This document shows positions 24,346 through 36,681 of a stretch of 64,000 nt of DNA, piece after piece. Location of the stretch: assembly GCF_025698545.1 (NCBI RefSeq), contig NC_068567.1:1240001-1304000 (forward strand), read 5' to 3'. The translations under genes were made by a program, and so were the position numbers. Every line of letters starts with the position of its first letter. Position 1 is the stretch's first letter. The stretch comes from Gossypium raimondii (taxonomy: Eukaryota; Streptophyta; Magnoliopsida; Malvales; Malvaceae). Under the pieces are notes generated by a model. That model saw only the letters and a list, made by a program, of their open reading frames with translations, was not told the origin of the DNA and searched no databases.

Positions 24346-24546
24346 GCTAATAGAAGGATTTAATTGATATAATACTAATAACTTGAGGACTTAATTAGAA
24401 TATTTTAAAGTTTTAGGATTAATTAAGATTAGGTCATAGTTTAGGGACTTCTTGTGTAATTAATCCAATATTTTAGGGAACTTTAAAAGGCTTCTAAATT
24501 TGTTTTCCACATCAAAGAAGAGTTCATTGCCAAACTCCCATTGACC

Positions 24547-26526
24547 ATGGCGGCTACCACTGCAAATACACCAATACTCAAGCGTTCTCCTTTAGCTTCC
24601 TCCTCCAAATCTTCAATACCTATTTCCAAATCCGTCCTCCACTTTCGAACAATCCCTCGAAAGCTCACGCCGCCACGTTCCCTCTCCGTTTCCAGCTCTC
24701 TTTCACAATCAAATTCCACCCCCGGATCCACCGCCTCCTCCGTCGCCCCAACGAAGGCCCCTACCCATGATTTCATTTCCCGTTATGCCCCCGACGAGCC
24801 TCGAAAAGGCGCCGATATCCTCGTTGAAGCCCTTGAACGTGAAGGGGTCAAGGACGTATTTGCTTACCCAGGTGGAGCTTCACTGGAGATCCACCAAGCT
24901 TTAACACGATCCAAACTGATCCGAAATGTCCTTCCACGACACGAACAAGGTGGGGTTTTCGCCGCCGAGGGTTATGCTCGCTCCTCCGGCCTTCCCGGCG
25001 TTTGCATCGCAACTTCCGGCCCGGGAGCAACTAACTTAGTGAGCGGCCTAGCTGATGCGATGATCGATAGTATTCCTTTAGTAGCAATCACCGGCCAAGT
25101 CCCTCGGAGAATGATCGGCACTGATGCTTTCCAAGAAACTCCCATTGTTGAGGTAACAAGGTCTATTACAAAACATAATTATCTTGTTCTTGATATAGAT
25201 GATATACCTAGGATCGTTAGTGAAGCTTTCTTTTTAGCTACATCTGGCAGACCAGGTCCTGTTTTAATCGATGTACCTAAGGATATACAACAACAGCTTG
25301 CTGTTCCTAATTGGAACCAACCTTTAAGATTGTCTGGTTATATGTCTAGGTTGCCTAAAGAACCCAATGAATCCCTTTTAGAACAGATTGTGAGGTTAGT
25401 TTTTGAATCTAAGAAACCTGTTTTGTATGTTGGTGGTGGCTGTTTGAACTCTAATGAAGAGTTGAAGAGATTTGTTGAGCTTACGGGAATACCCGTCACG
25501 ACTACCTTAATGGGTCTTGGCTCGTTTCCGAGTCCGGATCCATTATCGTTACAAATGCTCGGAATGCATGGAACTGTGTATGCTAACTATGCTGTTGATA
25601 ATAGTGATCTTTTACTTGCTTTTGGTGTTCGGTTTGATGATCGGGTAACCGGGAAACTCGAGGCTTTTGCCAGCCGAGCGAAGATCGTGCATATCGATAT
25701 TGATTCAGCTGAGATCGGGAAGAATAAACAGCCTCATGTATCGGTTTGTTCGGATGTTAAATTGGCGTTGAAAGGGATAAATAAGATATTGGAGAGTAAA
25801 GGAGCTAAGGTGAAACTCGATTATTCTGCATGGAGGAATGAGTTAAATGAGCAAAAGGTGAAATACCCTTTGAATTATAAGACCTTTGGTGAAGCAATTC
25901 CGCCTCAATACGCAATTGAGGTTCTCGATGAATTAACTGATGGCAATGCGATTATAAGTACCGGTGTCGGTCAACATCAAATGTGGGCTGCTCAGTTTTA
26001 TAAGTACAAAAAGCCTCGTCAATGGTTAACATCTGGAGGCTTAGGGGCAATGGGATTCGGATTACCTGCTGCCATTGGAGCTGCCGTTGCAAATCCCGGG
26101 TCTGTTGTTGTAGACATCGACGGTGACGGAAGTTTCATGATGAACGTCCAAGAATTAGCAACAATCCGTGTAGAGAATCTTCCCATCAAGATACTATTGT
26201 TAAATAATCAACATTTAGGCATGGTTGTTCAATGGGAGGATCGGTTTTACAAGGCAAACCGAGCTCATACATATTTAGGCAACCCATCCGACGAGTCTGA
26301 TATATTCCCAAACATGTTGAAATTCGCCGAGGCATGCGGAATACCCGCTGCTCGTGTGACGAAGAAGGAAGATCTCCGTCAGGCGATTCAGAAAATGTTG
26401 GAAACACCTGGACCGTACTTGTTAGATGTAATCGTACCGCATCAAGAACACGTCTTGCCTATGATCCCTGGTGGAGGGGCATTCAAAGATGTGATCACGG
26501 ATGGTGATGGAAGAACAAAATATTGA
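24547..26526 (+). CDS. AHAS: Acetohydroxyacid synthase (acetolactate synthase), catalytic subunit
   Basis: An intronless frame of 659 residues starts at ATGGCGGCT (ACCATGGCG context). The enzyme joins pyruvate with pyruvate or 2-oxobutyrate, using thiamine diphosphate, Mg2+ and FAD, the first shared step of valine, leucine and isoleucine synthesis in plastids. The first 75 or so residues are Ser/Thr/Pro-rich without acidic patches, as in a transit peptide. The thiamine-enzyme N-terminal domain follows ([19 protein letters not shown] with the catalytic Glu in PRHEQG), then the central FAD-linked domain ([16 protein letters not shown]) and the thiamine-diphosphate domain ([24 protein letters not shown]). 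Herbicide-site residues Ala122, Pro197, Ala205, Asp376, Arg377 and Trp574 (Arabidopsis numbering) are all present. Position 653, usually Ser, is Gly here (IPGGGAFKD). A broken paralogue lies at 19929-21767. Confidence 0.97.
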   Translation: MAATTANTPILKRSPLASSSKSSIPISKSVLHFRTIPRKLTPPRSLSVSSSLSQSNSTPGSTASSVAPTKAPTHDFISRYAPDEPRKGADILVEALEREGVKDVFAYPGGASLEIHQALTRSKLIRNVLPRHEQGGVFAAEGYARSSGLPGVCIATSGPGATNLVSGLADAMIDSIPLVAITGQVPRRMIGTDAFQETPIVEVTRSITKHNYLVLDIDDIPRIVSEAFFLATSGRPGPVLIDVPKDIQQQLAVPNWNQPLRLSGYMSRLPKEPNESLLEQIVRLVFESKKPVLYVGGGCLNSNEELKRFVELTGIPVTTTLMGLGSFPSPDPLSLQMLGMHGTVYANYAVDNSDLLLAFGVRFDDRVTGKLEAFASRAKIVHIDIDSAEIGKNKQPHVSVCSDVKLALKGINKILESKGAKVKLDYSAWRNELNEQKVKYPLNYKTFGEAIPPQYAIEVLDELTDGNAIISTGVGQHQMWAAQFYKYKKPRQWLTSGGLGAMGFGLPAAIGAAVANPGSVVVDIDGDGSFMMNVQELATIRVENLPIKILLLNNQHLGMVVQWEDRFYKANRAHTYLGNPSDESDIFPNMLKFAEACGIPAARVTKKEDLRQAIQKMLETPGPYLLDVIVPHQEHVLPMIPGGGAFKDVITDGDGRTKY

Positions 26527-27660
26527 TTTTAATGAACTTTCTGTTATATGTACGTATAAGCAATCATGGAAGCTTAGCTGTGGGCTAATAATCTAGTTTT
26601 CCTCTTCTAGGAAACTCAGGGTATACTTTTATGTTTTCTTGAAGTATGTGTTGTTTGTATATTTGGATACAAATACAAAGATATGATCTTTTAAATACAC
26701 GAAAATATTAGAACTCGAATTTTAAATACACGAAATTATTAGAACTTGAATTTTTTGTATTACGTACTCCCAAATTCGAGTAACGTGGCTATGTAATACA
26801 TTAATCTAAATCCGGGATTGCAATTTGCATTAAAATAGTCTTTTATTATTAAATAGATCAATATAATTCTTATATTATTAAAAAATTAAATAAATTTTAA
26901 TTGTAATAAGTTAACATTTAATATATAAAAATGTTTTTAATTACAATTTAAATCTAAAAATATTAACTGTGTTAAATAGTAAATGATATTTTTAAAATAA
27001 TAAATGTTAAATAATTTTCATTTAACTTTATTTGATTTTTTTAAATGTACATAAACTAAATTGATCCGTTTTATAATAGAAGGACTAATTTGATCATGTC
27101 CTATAATAGAGAGATCTTTTAGGTATCTTCACCTAAATTTAATAATATTTTATTTATTAACATATCAAATTTTATGTAAATATATATATTGGTTAAACTA
27201 TATCGTGAGTCCTTTTATTTTGACAAAGTTTGAAATTTATTATTATATTTAAAATTAAAATTGAATTTTTTACGTTCTCAATTAAAATTTTATAATTTAA
27301 TCATTAAAATTTAGTATTTTTATGTCAAATTTTGTCAATAGAGCAATTGATAAAGTTATTTTTGTTTATTGTAACATGTGATTGATGAAAATAAAAATTT
27401 TAGATTTGAAAATTTTTGATAGAAAATAATAATGATATTAAATATTTGATTAGGATTTTTTTTAATTTAAAAAATTATAAGATTAAAATGTAGGGACTAA
27501 ATCGGAAGCTTTGCCAAATCACAGGGAATTGTAGAGAATTTTGACCATATATATAATTCATGGAACCATTCTAACGGACCGGACATTGGAGGCAAACCCG
27601 AGTTTTATGCGGCTTTGCCCAACCAAGTGCAAAGCGACAATCAAGCGAAGTCAAGTCCAC
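26527..27660. other. AHAS 3' region and AT-rich intergenic DNA
   Basis: The AHAS 3' UTR is probably the first 100-200 bases. About 26830-27135 contains the repeat described at 3895-4140 (ctataatagagagatctttt, taggtatcttcacct). The rest is AT-rich without coding signal. Confidence 0.4.
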
Positions 27661-27872
27661 TCGTTCTTACACGTGCCAATATTGCGTTAGGTAATTATAA
27701 AGCGTTTTGACTTTATTGTATGTCGAAACCAATATACCCTCGCCACGTCAAGTTCTTTTTGCGTCCCTATAATCCCTACGCTGTTCTCGCATCCCCAAAA
27801 TGTTTTCGCCCTTTTCCGATTACCTAATCGATCATCAATAATTTCATCTCCATTAACGGTATAATTTCCAGT
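27661..27872 (+). promoter_or_regulatory. G-box and probable 5' UTR exon of the FAR1-related gene
   Basis: CACGTG at 27670-27675 (ACACGTGCC) matches the G-box core bound by bZIP and bHLH factors. A donor-like AATTTCCA|GTAAGT near 27870 could join to the acceptor TTCTTGCAG just before 28662, giving a 5' UTR intron of about 790 bases. This structure is inferred. Confidence 0.45.
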
Positions 27873-28081
27873 AAGTTTATTATATATATATATATATTTT
27901 TTTTATATATCAGTTTCTTTTAATTAATTTTTGATTAATTGTTCATTTATTTTCTCTTTTAATGGAGGAACTAATTATATTTTTGCTTTTTTTCGTTTGA
28001 ATTATTGATTTTGTTTTCTGTTTGATTTCCGAGAAAATGTGCGTGTATGCGAGAAAGTTTAAACTTTGAATTTTATTGGGT

Positions 28082-28108
28082 TATATATATATATATATAT
28101 ATATATAT
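28082..28108. repeat. (TA)n microsatellite
   Basis: A run of TA units in the presumed 5' UTR intron of the FAR1-related gene. Confidence 0.9.
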
Positions 28109-28699
28109 TTCTTTACTGGTAATTTTACTTTTTCCCCATTTCCTCCCTTAAGAAAGTAATTAGCAAGTAAAGTACAGCATTAGGGCCCCGTTTTTGTAGA
28201 ATTATTTGATGATTTAAATTAAATTTTATGCTTACAAATTACAATCTGTTTGGTTGCTAGTAAAGACTAAAGGAGAAAACTTGTATAATAGTATTGACTT
28301 CATATTGGACTCGAGAACTTTTAAACTAACATAGCTTTATTGGCATTCAGATTCAATGTAGGTTCCAATGGATGCAATTTGTTAAGGAAATTTATTCGTG
28401 TTCGATTTTCGATCTTCGGATGGATTTTGTTCAAATTGGTAGATTGGAAATTGGAAAAAGAAAAACGAATTAAGAAAAGATAGTTATATCAATCTGTTGC
28501 ATATTAATTGAGAAGCAATATAATGTAAATGTTACTATGTAGCAACTTAGTGGATGTGTTGAGTGCTTTTCGACCTCATCGGAGATGAGTTTATTTATGT
28601 TTCTCTGCATGCTTTCGTTTCATCTTCGAGCACTTGTTGAAAAAAATGCTTGTTCTTGCAGTGGAGTTCTGGGTTCATGGTGATGTTAATGGTGGCATA

Positions 28700-30123
28700 A
28701 TGTTGAATCCGGTCCAAGCAGAGGCTAGTAGTAGCATGGACAATGATAATGAAACTGGAGAAAATCCCGTTGAAGGAATTTTTCAACCGGGTTTGAATGA
28801 AAAGTTGGATCGAACTTCTCCGCAAAGGGATGACATCCCAGAGATCGTTCTGGCTGATGAGCCTTACGTCGGTCAGGAGTTTGAATCTGAGGCATCTGCA
28901 CATGCTTTTTATAATGCATATGCCACGAGGGTAGGATTCATCATTCGTGTGAGCAAACTTTCCCGTTCGAGGCATGACGGATCTGCTATCGGTAGGGCTC
29001 TTGTTTGTAACAAAGAAGGTTTTAGAATGCCTGACAAACGAGAAAAAATTATGAGGCACAGGGCAGAGACGAGGGTCGGATGCAGGGCAATGATTTTGGT
29101 GAGGAAAGTAAGTTCTGGTAAATGGGTTGTCACAAAATTCGTGAAGGAACACACACATCCTTTAACGCCCGGAAAAGGTCGAACAGATTGCATTTACGAT
29201 CAATATCCGGTCAGTTTTCACTTTCATAATAGATTCGTTTATGCTCAAGATATATATATATATATATATATGAGTGAAATATCTTATAGGAGAAGAAGCA
29301 CTGACCTTGTAGTAGCTTGAATTACAAGTAAACAGGTTTTTTGATGATGCAACTGTGTGCATTTCTTTACTGGTTTCTAAAATATCTATGCTTGTTCTTT
29401 TCAGTATTGGGGTAAAGCAATTTCATTTACTTTCACCCGAATATCTATAATTGAAGATGATGTTTCGTATTAGCCGAGACCAGTTTGTTCTTGCTGATTG
29501 GAAATTGAACTTTTTTTCTCTAGTTGGGGATGGAGATGATTGAAATATAGTGTAAAGGAGAAGGCATGGTCGAAGGGATACCGATACTTTATAAAAGAGT
29601 CGGAGCAACATAGAAATATGTCACATTTGAAGTCTGCTAGTGTCGTAGGTTAGAATTAACATTAATAATTTCATAAAATCTGTGTTCTTGTGTGATGTTG
29701 TTCTCATATTCGGATTTCATTGGAGTTTGTATGCCCTAACTTGACCCGTTGTAATACGTGCTTTCGAAGTTTAACTTTTATGAAGTGTTGTCTTACCAGA
29801 GTTGTTCGACATAACCGATAACATCTTCGCTGCAAAACTAATATTGAGGATTGCCTCAGTAGACATAAATGCTGCTTTTTTGTGTATTCATTGCTCAAAT
29901 GGCCTTTTTGTTTACTTGTTTCTATCTATCTTGGTTCTTTTTGCAGAATGAACACGACAAAATCCGAGAATTAACACATCAACTGGCCATTGAGAAAAAG
30001 AGATCTGCAACCTATAAAAGACAATTAGAATTGATCTTCGAGCAAATCGACGAGTGCAACAAAAGTCTGTCAAAGAAGATCCAACACATAGTCGACAGTG
30101 TTCGGGAAATCGAAAACAAATAG
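28700..30123 (+). CDS. Short FAR1-related protein (FAR1 DNA-binding domain)
   Basis: Two coding exons, 28700-29209 and 29947-30123, join in phase 0 to 228 residues. The FAR1 DNA-binding domain (WRKY-GCM1 zinc finger) runs from DEPYVGQEFESEASAHAFYN through CNKEGFRMPDKREK and GCRAMILVRK to VKEHTHPL; the Cys, Cys and HxH ligands are visible. The second exon (NEHDKIRELTHQLAIEKKR) is a coiled coil ending SVREIENK. The protein lacks the MULE-transposase and SWIM domains of FAR1/FHY3, as in the short FAR1-family genes such as At3g59470. It is likely a nuclear DNA-binding factor derived from a Mutator-like transposase. The start at 28700 is the first in-frame ATG after the acceptor; an out-of-frame ATG lies just upstream. 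Donor CCG|GTCAGT is not strong. Confidence 0.88.
29250..29271. repeat. (TA)n microsatellite in the FAR1-related intron
   Basis: Eleven TA units directly after the donor region of the only coding intron. Confidence 0.9.
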
Positions 30124-31597
30124 CAGCTGAGTCGTGTATAGTTTCTGTGTAGCTTTTTCATACATTGTTGACAACATATAGCACCAAAACTGAAACCAAA
30201 ACCAAGTATAGCGTTACGATTTCGGGTATACACCGGTGTTTATACGATTCAGTTTTCATAGAAAAGCCACATCTTGATATTGTCGTAGGTCTTTGCTAGA
30301 CTCTAGTTAGTTGTGTTGGATGCCAATCCTCGTGCTTTTTAAGGACTAGGATCAGTCAATGTACGGTCTTTTGAGGCCAGCCTTGTTCCTTTTTTTTTGG
30401 GTAAATTGCACCTAAGATCACTAAACTATTAATACATTTACGTTTTGGCTATTCAACTTCTAAAAGTTACAAAATGGTCACTGAACTATTTAAAAGTTTT
30501 CATTTAAGTAATTATGTTATTAAAATTTTTGTTGTATGGTTTTCTCTGTTCTTACCATCTATACCAATTGAAAGCTTTTCTTCCTCTTTTCTTTTACAAT
30601 TTTTTTTATGAAACAGTTTTAAATGTCACAAATATGCGAACTAAAATTCAAAAAGCTTTCTTCTTCGATCTCTAAAATTGACCTTAAGACTTGGATCTAA
30701 GGTATGCACTACTCGTCGATTGATATTGATTTACTGTACCAATTATTGAAATGTCTTTTGGAGCTCACTAGTCAGATTTTAAAAAAACTTAATAGCTCAA
30801 TACTTAAATAAGAACTTTCGAATAATTTAGTGATAATTTTATTACTTTTAAAAATAAGTGGCTAATAAACTTACTAATAGTGTAATAACATTGGGTGTAG
30901 TTTACTCCTGGTTTAGTGTTAGTCATTTTTAAAAGTAATATTTATTTGAATAATTATATAAATGAATAGTTACATTTTATGTGGAGAGAATTTTGGTTTA
31001 ATTTCCATTTAGATTGTTTTTTTTCAAAAATCAAGCAATATAATTTCAATCGATTTTGAAAATGAATAATTAAAGATAATTAATCACCATATGAATATTT
31101 TTCTAGTAATTGTATGTAATTTTGATTGGTATAATAATAAATTTAGCCCTCAAAGTTTATATATTTTTGTCAATTTGAGGTTGTTGATTAAATTTGTTTA
31201 ATCAAGACTAATTTGACATAATGTATAAATATTTGTGGGTTAAATTTGTTCTATCGAGATCAATTGACAATATATATAAATACCAAGGGCTAAATTTATT
31301 ATTATACTAATAAAAATATGTATAATTATTAATTTATCCATAATTGCTCATTTTCAAAATTGATAGAATTAATTTGCTTATATTTTTAGAGAGACCAATT
31401 TACTAAATGAAAATATGTATTTTACCTATTTAATTTCGTTTAAAAATCATATTTTTTAATTTCTCATTTTTACTCTTGAAACAAAATTATATAAATTAGT
31501 TTACTTTTGTTAATATTATTTTTGAAAATGTAGAATGTAAAATAAGAATTATTATTATTATTATTTATGACAAAAAAAAGAATAAAGAAGTCAAACG
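30124..31597. other. FAR1-related 3' UTR and two repeats
   Basis: About 30124-30390 is likely 3' UTR. 30399-30907 is a MITE-like repeat. About 31040-31440 is the repeat shared with 2240-2600. No gene is seen. Confidence 0.45.
30399..30907. repeat. MITE-like repeat with GGGTAAATTGCACC end
   Basis: The left end is GGGTAAATTGCACCTAA. The right end, TTGGGTGTAGTTTACTC, is GAGTAAACTACACCCAA in reverse complement, so 17-bp imperfect inverted repeats bound a 509-bp element. Phrases such as atggtcactgaactatt are typical of this non-coding family. A target duplication cannot be read because the left flank is a T-run. Confidence 0.6.
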
Positions 31598-31753
31598 TTG
31601 CGGGAAAAGATAAGCAGAAACCCTATTCTATTCATTTTTTCTCCCTCTCTCTTTTTTTCCACTGTCAGTAGCCGTTTTATTGCTTCCCGCTCCGCCGCCA
31701 CAGCCATATTTTTGGGCGCTAAGATTCTCATAAAGCTCTGCTCGTCTTTGGTA
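31598..31753 (+). promoter_or_regulatory. Probable 5' UTR exon of the Kae1 gene
   Basis: Moderately GC-rich, pyrimidine-tracted sequence ends in GTCTTTG|GTAAGTTCAG near 31750, a strong donor. An acceptor shortly before 32593 (for example TGTACTCAG near 32573) would remove an intron of about 820 bases. This is inferred from splice signals. Confidence 0.5.
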
Positions 31754-32592
31754 AGTTCAGTTTCATGCGTCTCTTTTTCTTTATTGAATCAAAATAGGTA
31801 AGTATTTTCTCATAAAATTAAAATAATTTAAACACAATCCTAGATAAACTTGGGTATTGTGTATTCAGGGCAAGAGGGATTGAATTTGTAACAAAAAAGA
31901 AGAAGAAGAAGAAATTTAAGGTGGGTTTCTCGTGTAGAATCTCCAAAGGATGAAGTAATTTCTTAAAAACAGTTTTAACTAAAATCTTCTCCGATGACTT
32001 GCTTTTTGGAGATGGAATTATGAATAGATGTTGTTTTCTTAATTTGGATGCCTTCAAATCTATGTAGATGAGTGAATTTTGTGTTGTTTATATTGGTGCT
32101 TATTTGCTACTTTTTGGAGTAATATGTACAAAATTAAAAATTTAAGGGGTTTTTATTTATTTATAAAATTGTAGGCTCCAAAGGATAAACTTTATATTTT
32201 TTTATTAATGAACAGTTTAATTTAAAAGCTTGTTGAATTACTTGCTTTTTGGTTGTGGAATTTTGGATAAATGCTTCAATTATATTTAGATGAGTGAATT
32301 TTGTGTAGTTTATTTTGGTGCATATTTGCTAATTTTGGTGGAATATGTAAAAGATTAAAAATTTAAGGTTTTTCTTAATAAATTTATAGGCTCCAAAGGA
32401 TAATTTTTTAAAATGAACAGTTTAATTGAATAACTTGTTTTTTGGGTGTGGAATTGTGGATAAATGATTAAAATGTTTGTAGATGAGTGAATTTTTGTAT
32501 AATTTTTGTGGTACTTATTTGCTAATTAAAGATCATTTGTGTTTGTTTTGATTTTCAAAGGTTTGTACTCAGCACATTACATATCTGTGAAA

Positions 32593-34125
32593 ATGAAGAA
32601 GAAAATGATAGCTATTGGTTTCGAAGGATCGGCCAACAAGATCGGTATCGGTGTTGTAACATTAGATGGCACCATTTTATCGAACCCACGTCACACCTAC
32701 ATTACTCCACCCGGCCAAGGTTTCCTTCCACGTGAAACTGCTCAACACCATCTCCAACATGTGCTCCCATTGGTTAAATCGGCTTTAAAAACAGCTGAGA
32801 TTACCCCCGATGAAATCGACTGTATTTGTTACACTAAGGGTCCGGGTATGGGTGCACCGTTACAAGTGTCCGCAATTGTCGTTCGGGTTCTTTCACTGCT
32901 ATGGAAGAAGCCCATTGTTGCTGTTAATCACTGCGTTGCACATATTGAGATGGGAAGGATTGTTACTGGGGCCGATGATCCTGTTGTGTTGTATGTTAGC
33001 GGTGGGAATACTCAGGTTATTGCGTATAGTGAAGGACGATATAGAATCTTCGGAGAGACTATTGATATTGCTGTTGGGAATTGCTTGGATCGGTTTGCTC
33101 GTGTTTTAACCCTTTCGAATGATCCAAGTCCTGGATATAACATTGAGCAGGTACTCTAAAAGATGTTATATGGTGTTTTTCAAGTTCGTAGTTGCGGTCA
33201 TCTACTGTTAGCTGTTTTGCCACTGATTGGATACTTTTAGGTCGATAATGCAGTGCATGCTTCATACTTTTGAGTGATTTCAGCCATTTCGGATTTGTAT
33301 GTCTTGCTGAAGCTCTATTAAGCATTTAGTCGATGTTTTCGGGCTTCTTTTTGAGACAAATTAGATGCTTTTATCAGTGTTTCCATATTACTAGATTTGT
33401 TTGTTGTTTCTTTTCTTGGAATAAAGTTTTTCTCAAACAGCCTAATGTATTTCCAGTTTTCTGTTAAACTTTTCTGATACGATTTTCTCCATTTCCAGCT
33501 GGCAAAGAAAGGTGAAAAATTTATCGATCTTCCATACGTGGTCAAAGGGATGGATGTTTCGTTTAGTGGAATATTGAGCTACATCGAAGCTACTGCCGAG
33601 GAGAAGCTCAAAAATAATGAATGCACCCCTGCGGATTTATGCTACTCCCTTCAGGTGAATTACCCTTTTTCAATCTTTACTTCAAGAGTATATTCAGACT
33701 AGGTGAAGTGTCCAAGGATCCTTTTACAAGCACTCTATCATATCGTTTTCAACTTATTCTACAATACATTACAGGAAACTCTATTTGCAATGCTCGTGGA
33801 GATTACGGAACGAGCAATGGCTCATTGTGACTCGAAAGATGTTCTTATTGTTGGTGGTGTGGGTTGCAATGAGCGGTTACAAGAGATGATGCGAATAATG
33901 TGTTCCGAGCGAGGTGGGAGATTGTTTGCAACCGATGACAGGTACTGCATCGACAATGGAGCGATGATAGCATATACAGGTCTCCTTGCCTTTGCTCATG
34001 GGTACTCAACACCACTCGAGGAGTCAACATTCACCCAACGGTTTCGTACTGATGAGGTGCACGCAATCTGGAGAGAGAAACAAGAGTCGGGTGACTTCAG
34101 TGCTCTTCCGGATGGAGGAATCTAA
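32593..34125 (+). CDS. OSGEP: KEOPS subunit Kae1/OSGEP (tRNA threonylcarbamoyladenosine)
   Basis: Three coding exons, 32593-33150, 33499-33654 and 33775-34125, all in phase 0, give 354 residues, the length of cytosolic plant Kae1. The protein is an ASKHA-fold enzyme that transfers the threonylcarbamoyl group to A37 of ANN-decoding tRNAs within the KEOPS complex. Visible signatures are [15 protein letters not shown] at the N-terminus, [11 protein letters not shown], the metal-binding His113 and His117 in [36 protein letters not shown] and the C-terminal [14 protein letters not shown] with [16 protein letters not shown]. No transit peptide is evident, so it is the cytosolic/nuclear form and not the mitochondrial Qri7-like form. 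The start is the first ATG of [10 protein letters not shown] nearby second ATG (residue 5) is possible. Confidence 0.96.
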
Positions 34126-35200
34126 ATGCAAGTTGCTATTAAGGTATGTATGTTATCTGGTTTTTTAATCTTTATTTTGTAGTTTTAGAAAGTTTCGATG
34201 GTTAAGTTTCAAATTTCCAAAGTTTTGTATTTACTAAACGTAAAACCCTATTGTTCTCGATTCATGCGTGTCGAATATGAGTATGTGTCTAACACAGGCA
34301 CATTCAATTTTTCTAAGGCTTTTCCATGTACTTGAAAGGTGTTTAGAAGGTCATATCCTCAAAACTATGTTCGAAGCCGTGTCAGATAAGGTGGCAGTCT
34401 AGGGTACTTAAAGAAAAATGAGGAGTCGAAACATTATAGGCTAAACCTGGTAAAAGTATTATGGAAGTCCCTGTACTAGGAGTCAGATTACATTTTGCCC
34501 CCTCTACTAAAAAATGGGTAGATTAGTCTCCCTACATTAGTTCAAAAAGCATATTGGTCATTTCTGTTAAAAATTTCATTCACTTGTATTATTAAAAGTT
34601 GGTGTGGTTATTGAAATAACTCGATAGTGATATGTGGCATACTGTGTGTACATCATATTGACGTATAGGAATCAATTTTTAATAGTAGAAATGAATAAAT
34701 TTTTTAATAGAAAGAATATTTGCTCTTTGATTTAGTATAAGGGCCTCGATTGTACTTTTACCACCAAACCTAGAGCACTAGTAGATTTCATGCACCTATG
34801 AAATATATTATTTTCATTGGGTCATCGGCATTTTAGGAGTTCTTTGATAAACATCATGTTTACCGGTACCATCAGCTATGTTTCTCCAACTCGTCGTTTT
34901 TCTTATACGCATGTTCCACCCATAGATATGGGTTATAACCCTTCAACGAATCTCCAAATACACGGAAAAACTTAAAAGGAAACAAACATACTCGTGTCAG
35001 ATACATACTCGTACATGATACTCTCACCTGAGTCCGAGTAGCATAAGTTATGACCTAATCTAACTGAGTTTAGCATTTATATATTGTTAATGATTTGAAT
35101 AAAGTTCCAGATATTTTCATTACAACAACATGCTACATGTTTTTTTTCCAACCAGGTTTCAATGATTGTGTTGGGATCAGGATCTTGAAGATTCAGAAAT
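34126..35200 (+). other. Kae1 3' UTR, possibly with an intron
   Basis: Shortly after the stop there is GCTATTAAG|GTATGTATG (near 34143). A good acceptor, TTTCCAACCAG, ends at about 35156. Together they would form an intron in the 3' UTR of about 1 kb that contains a MULE-type MITE (34449-34762). I cannot tell from sequence alone whether it is used. Confidence 0.4.
34449..34762. mobile_element. MULE-type MITE, copy 2
   Basis: The left end is GGTAAAAGTATTATGGAAG and the right end GATTGTACTTTTACC. Flanks gctaaacct and accaaacct fit a diverged 9-bp target duplication (7 of 9). The body matches the other copies (cattttgccccctctact, acattagttcaaaaagc). Confidence 0.75.
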
Positions 35201-36172
35201 GATATTATGTATCAATTATATTGTTTTGTAGCAGACTTTACTAGGAAAAAAGTTAAGAACAAACTTTAACTCTGTATTATGAATATGTCTGAATATGTAA
35301 ATCATGTTCTGAATGTGTTTATTTGGAATTGGAAGCTTGAAACTTCACTTTTTTCTTCTTTTATAATTAACTCAAAATTATATTTCCCTGAGTTTTGCAT
35401 TATAATTATTGTTTTATTATTACATTACCATTAATATTTGTTGAGTGAAATCCAGTTAGATGTTACCTTATTCAGACCGAGTTATCGGATTAATCCAAGA
35501 TTCAAACTTGAATCCTTTAAGTTAACAAATCATTCCAAGATTCGAGTACAGAGACCTATAAGTGAACAAATCGTTTCAAGATTTGAACTTAAAAAAAAAA
35601 GTCAAATGAATGTTTTAATACTAGACGTTAGATTGCATTGTCTCTTTTAATTAAAAAAGAGTAAATTAATTTATATATTAGATCAAAAAGTAAATTGGTA
35701 ATTTAGTTTAGAAATCTATCTATTTTATTGTTAAAATTAATTTATGTATGTTAGTATAAGGTACATGTGTACGATATTTCATCAAGAATGTCAGTTTTAT
35801 TGGTACAAATGGATTGCTTCTTTTATTTAACTATATAGGTTAATATACCCATTTAGAATGACAAAAGTACAATTTGAGTTTTATTATAAGGGCTTTCATA
35901 GTAATTTTCCTAAAATATGACTTTGCTTTATTTTGATTTGGGATAAAAATAAAATTAAAACATACTTTGATTTGATTGCACAAATGTGAAAATTCCAAGG
36001 GCCAAATTGGGTTTATGAATTTTTTAAACAAAAGCATAGAATTTAATTAATTCATATAATTACTTTTAAAAGATAATATCCAATCCAAAGCATGGCATAA
36101 TCCATGTGTATTACAAATGTCCGATGCTTAAGATTAATGTTTCTTGATACATATTTAAATATGAATATGAAA
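35201..36172. other. Intergenic, includes a decayed MULE-type MITE copy
   Basis: About 35600-35912 aligns with the MULE-type MITE family (tactagacgttagattgcat, gtacaatttgagttttatta, ctttcatagtaattttcc) but the ends are worn. The rest is AT-rich with no gene. Confidence 0.5.
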
Positions 36173-36493
36173 GGTAAAAGTATCGTGGAAGTTCATAATT
36201 GTAAGTTTTCATTAAAAAAAAAGTAAATTAATCTTTATACATTAAATTAAAAAGTAAATCAATAATCTATGTTAAAAATTTTATTCATTTGTACTATGAC
36301 GAAATAATCAAATAGTGACTTGGGACATGCCACGTGTATCGTGCAATGTGTATCTTATGTTGACATATAATGCGCAGTTTTAATAGTAAAAATGGAAGGA
36401 TTTTTAACCGAAAGACTAATTTACTCTAAAATCTAACATATTAACAAAATGTAATTTAACTCTTAATGCATAAATCTTCACGATACTTTTACC
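36173..36493. mobile_element. MULE-type MITE, copy 3, with 10-bp target duplication
   Basis: The ends are GGTAAAAGTATCGTGGAAG and CACGATACTTTTACC. The element is flanked by a perfect direct repeat GAATATGAAA (36163-36172 and 36494-36503). This copy defines the family boundaries best. Confidence 0.88.
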
Positions 36494-36681
36494 GAATATG
36501 AAAACATAAATTTCTAAAAACTTTTCAAATACATTAAATATATATGTAAATATATCTTGTGTCCCGATCTCTCGTTGTTCATAAAGATTAACAGCCTACA
36601 ACCAATTTACAAAATCTACACAACAAAAAAAATATATTTGCGAGAATTTACTTACCCTTTTCATAGATTTATCAAAGGGTC

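Noticed and set aside
28595-29158. 187-residue minus-strand frame across the FAR1-related exon
   Set aside because: It is the reverse complement shadow of a clear FAR1-domain exon.
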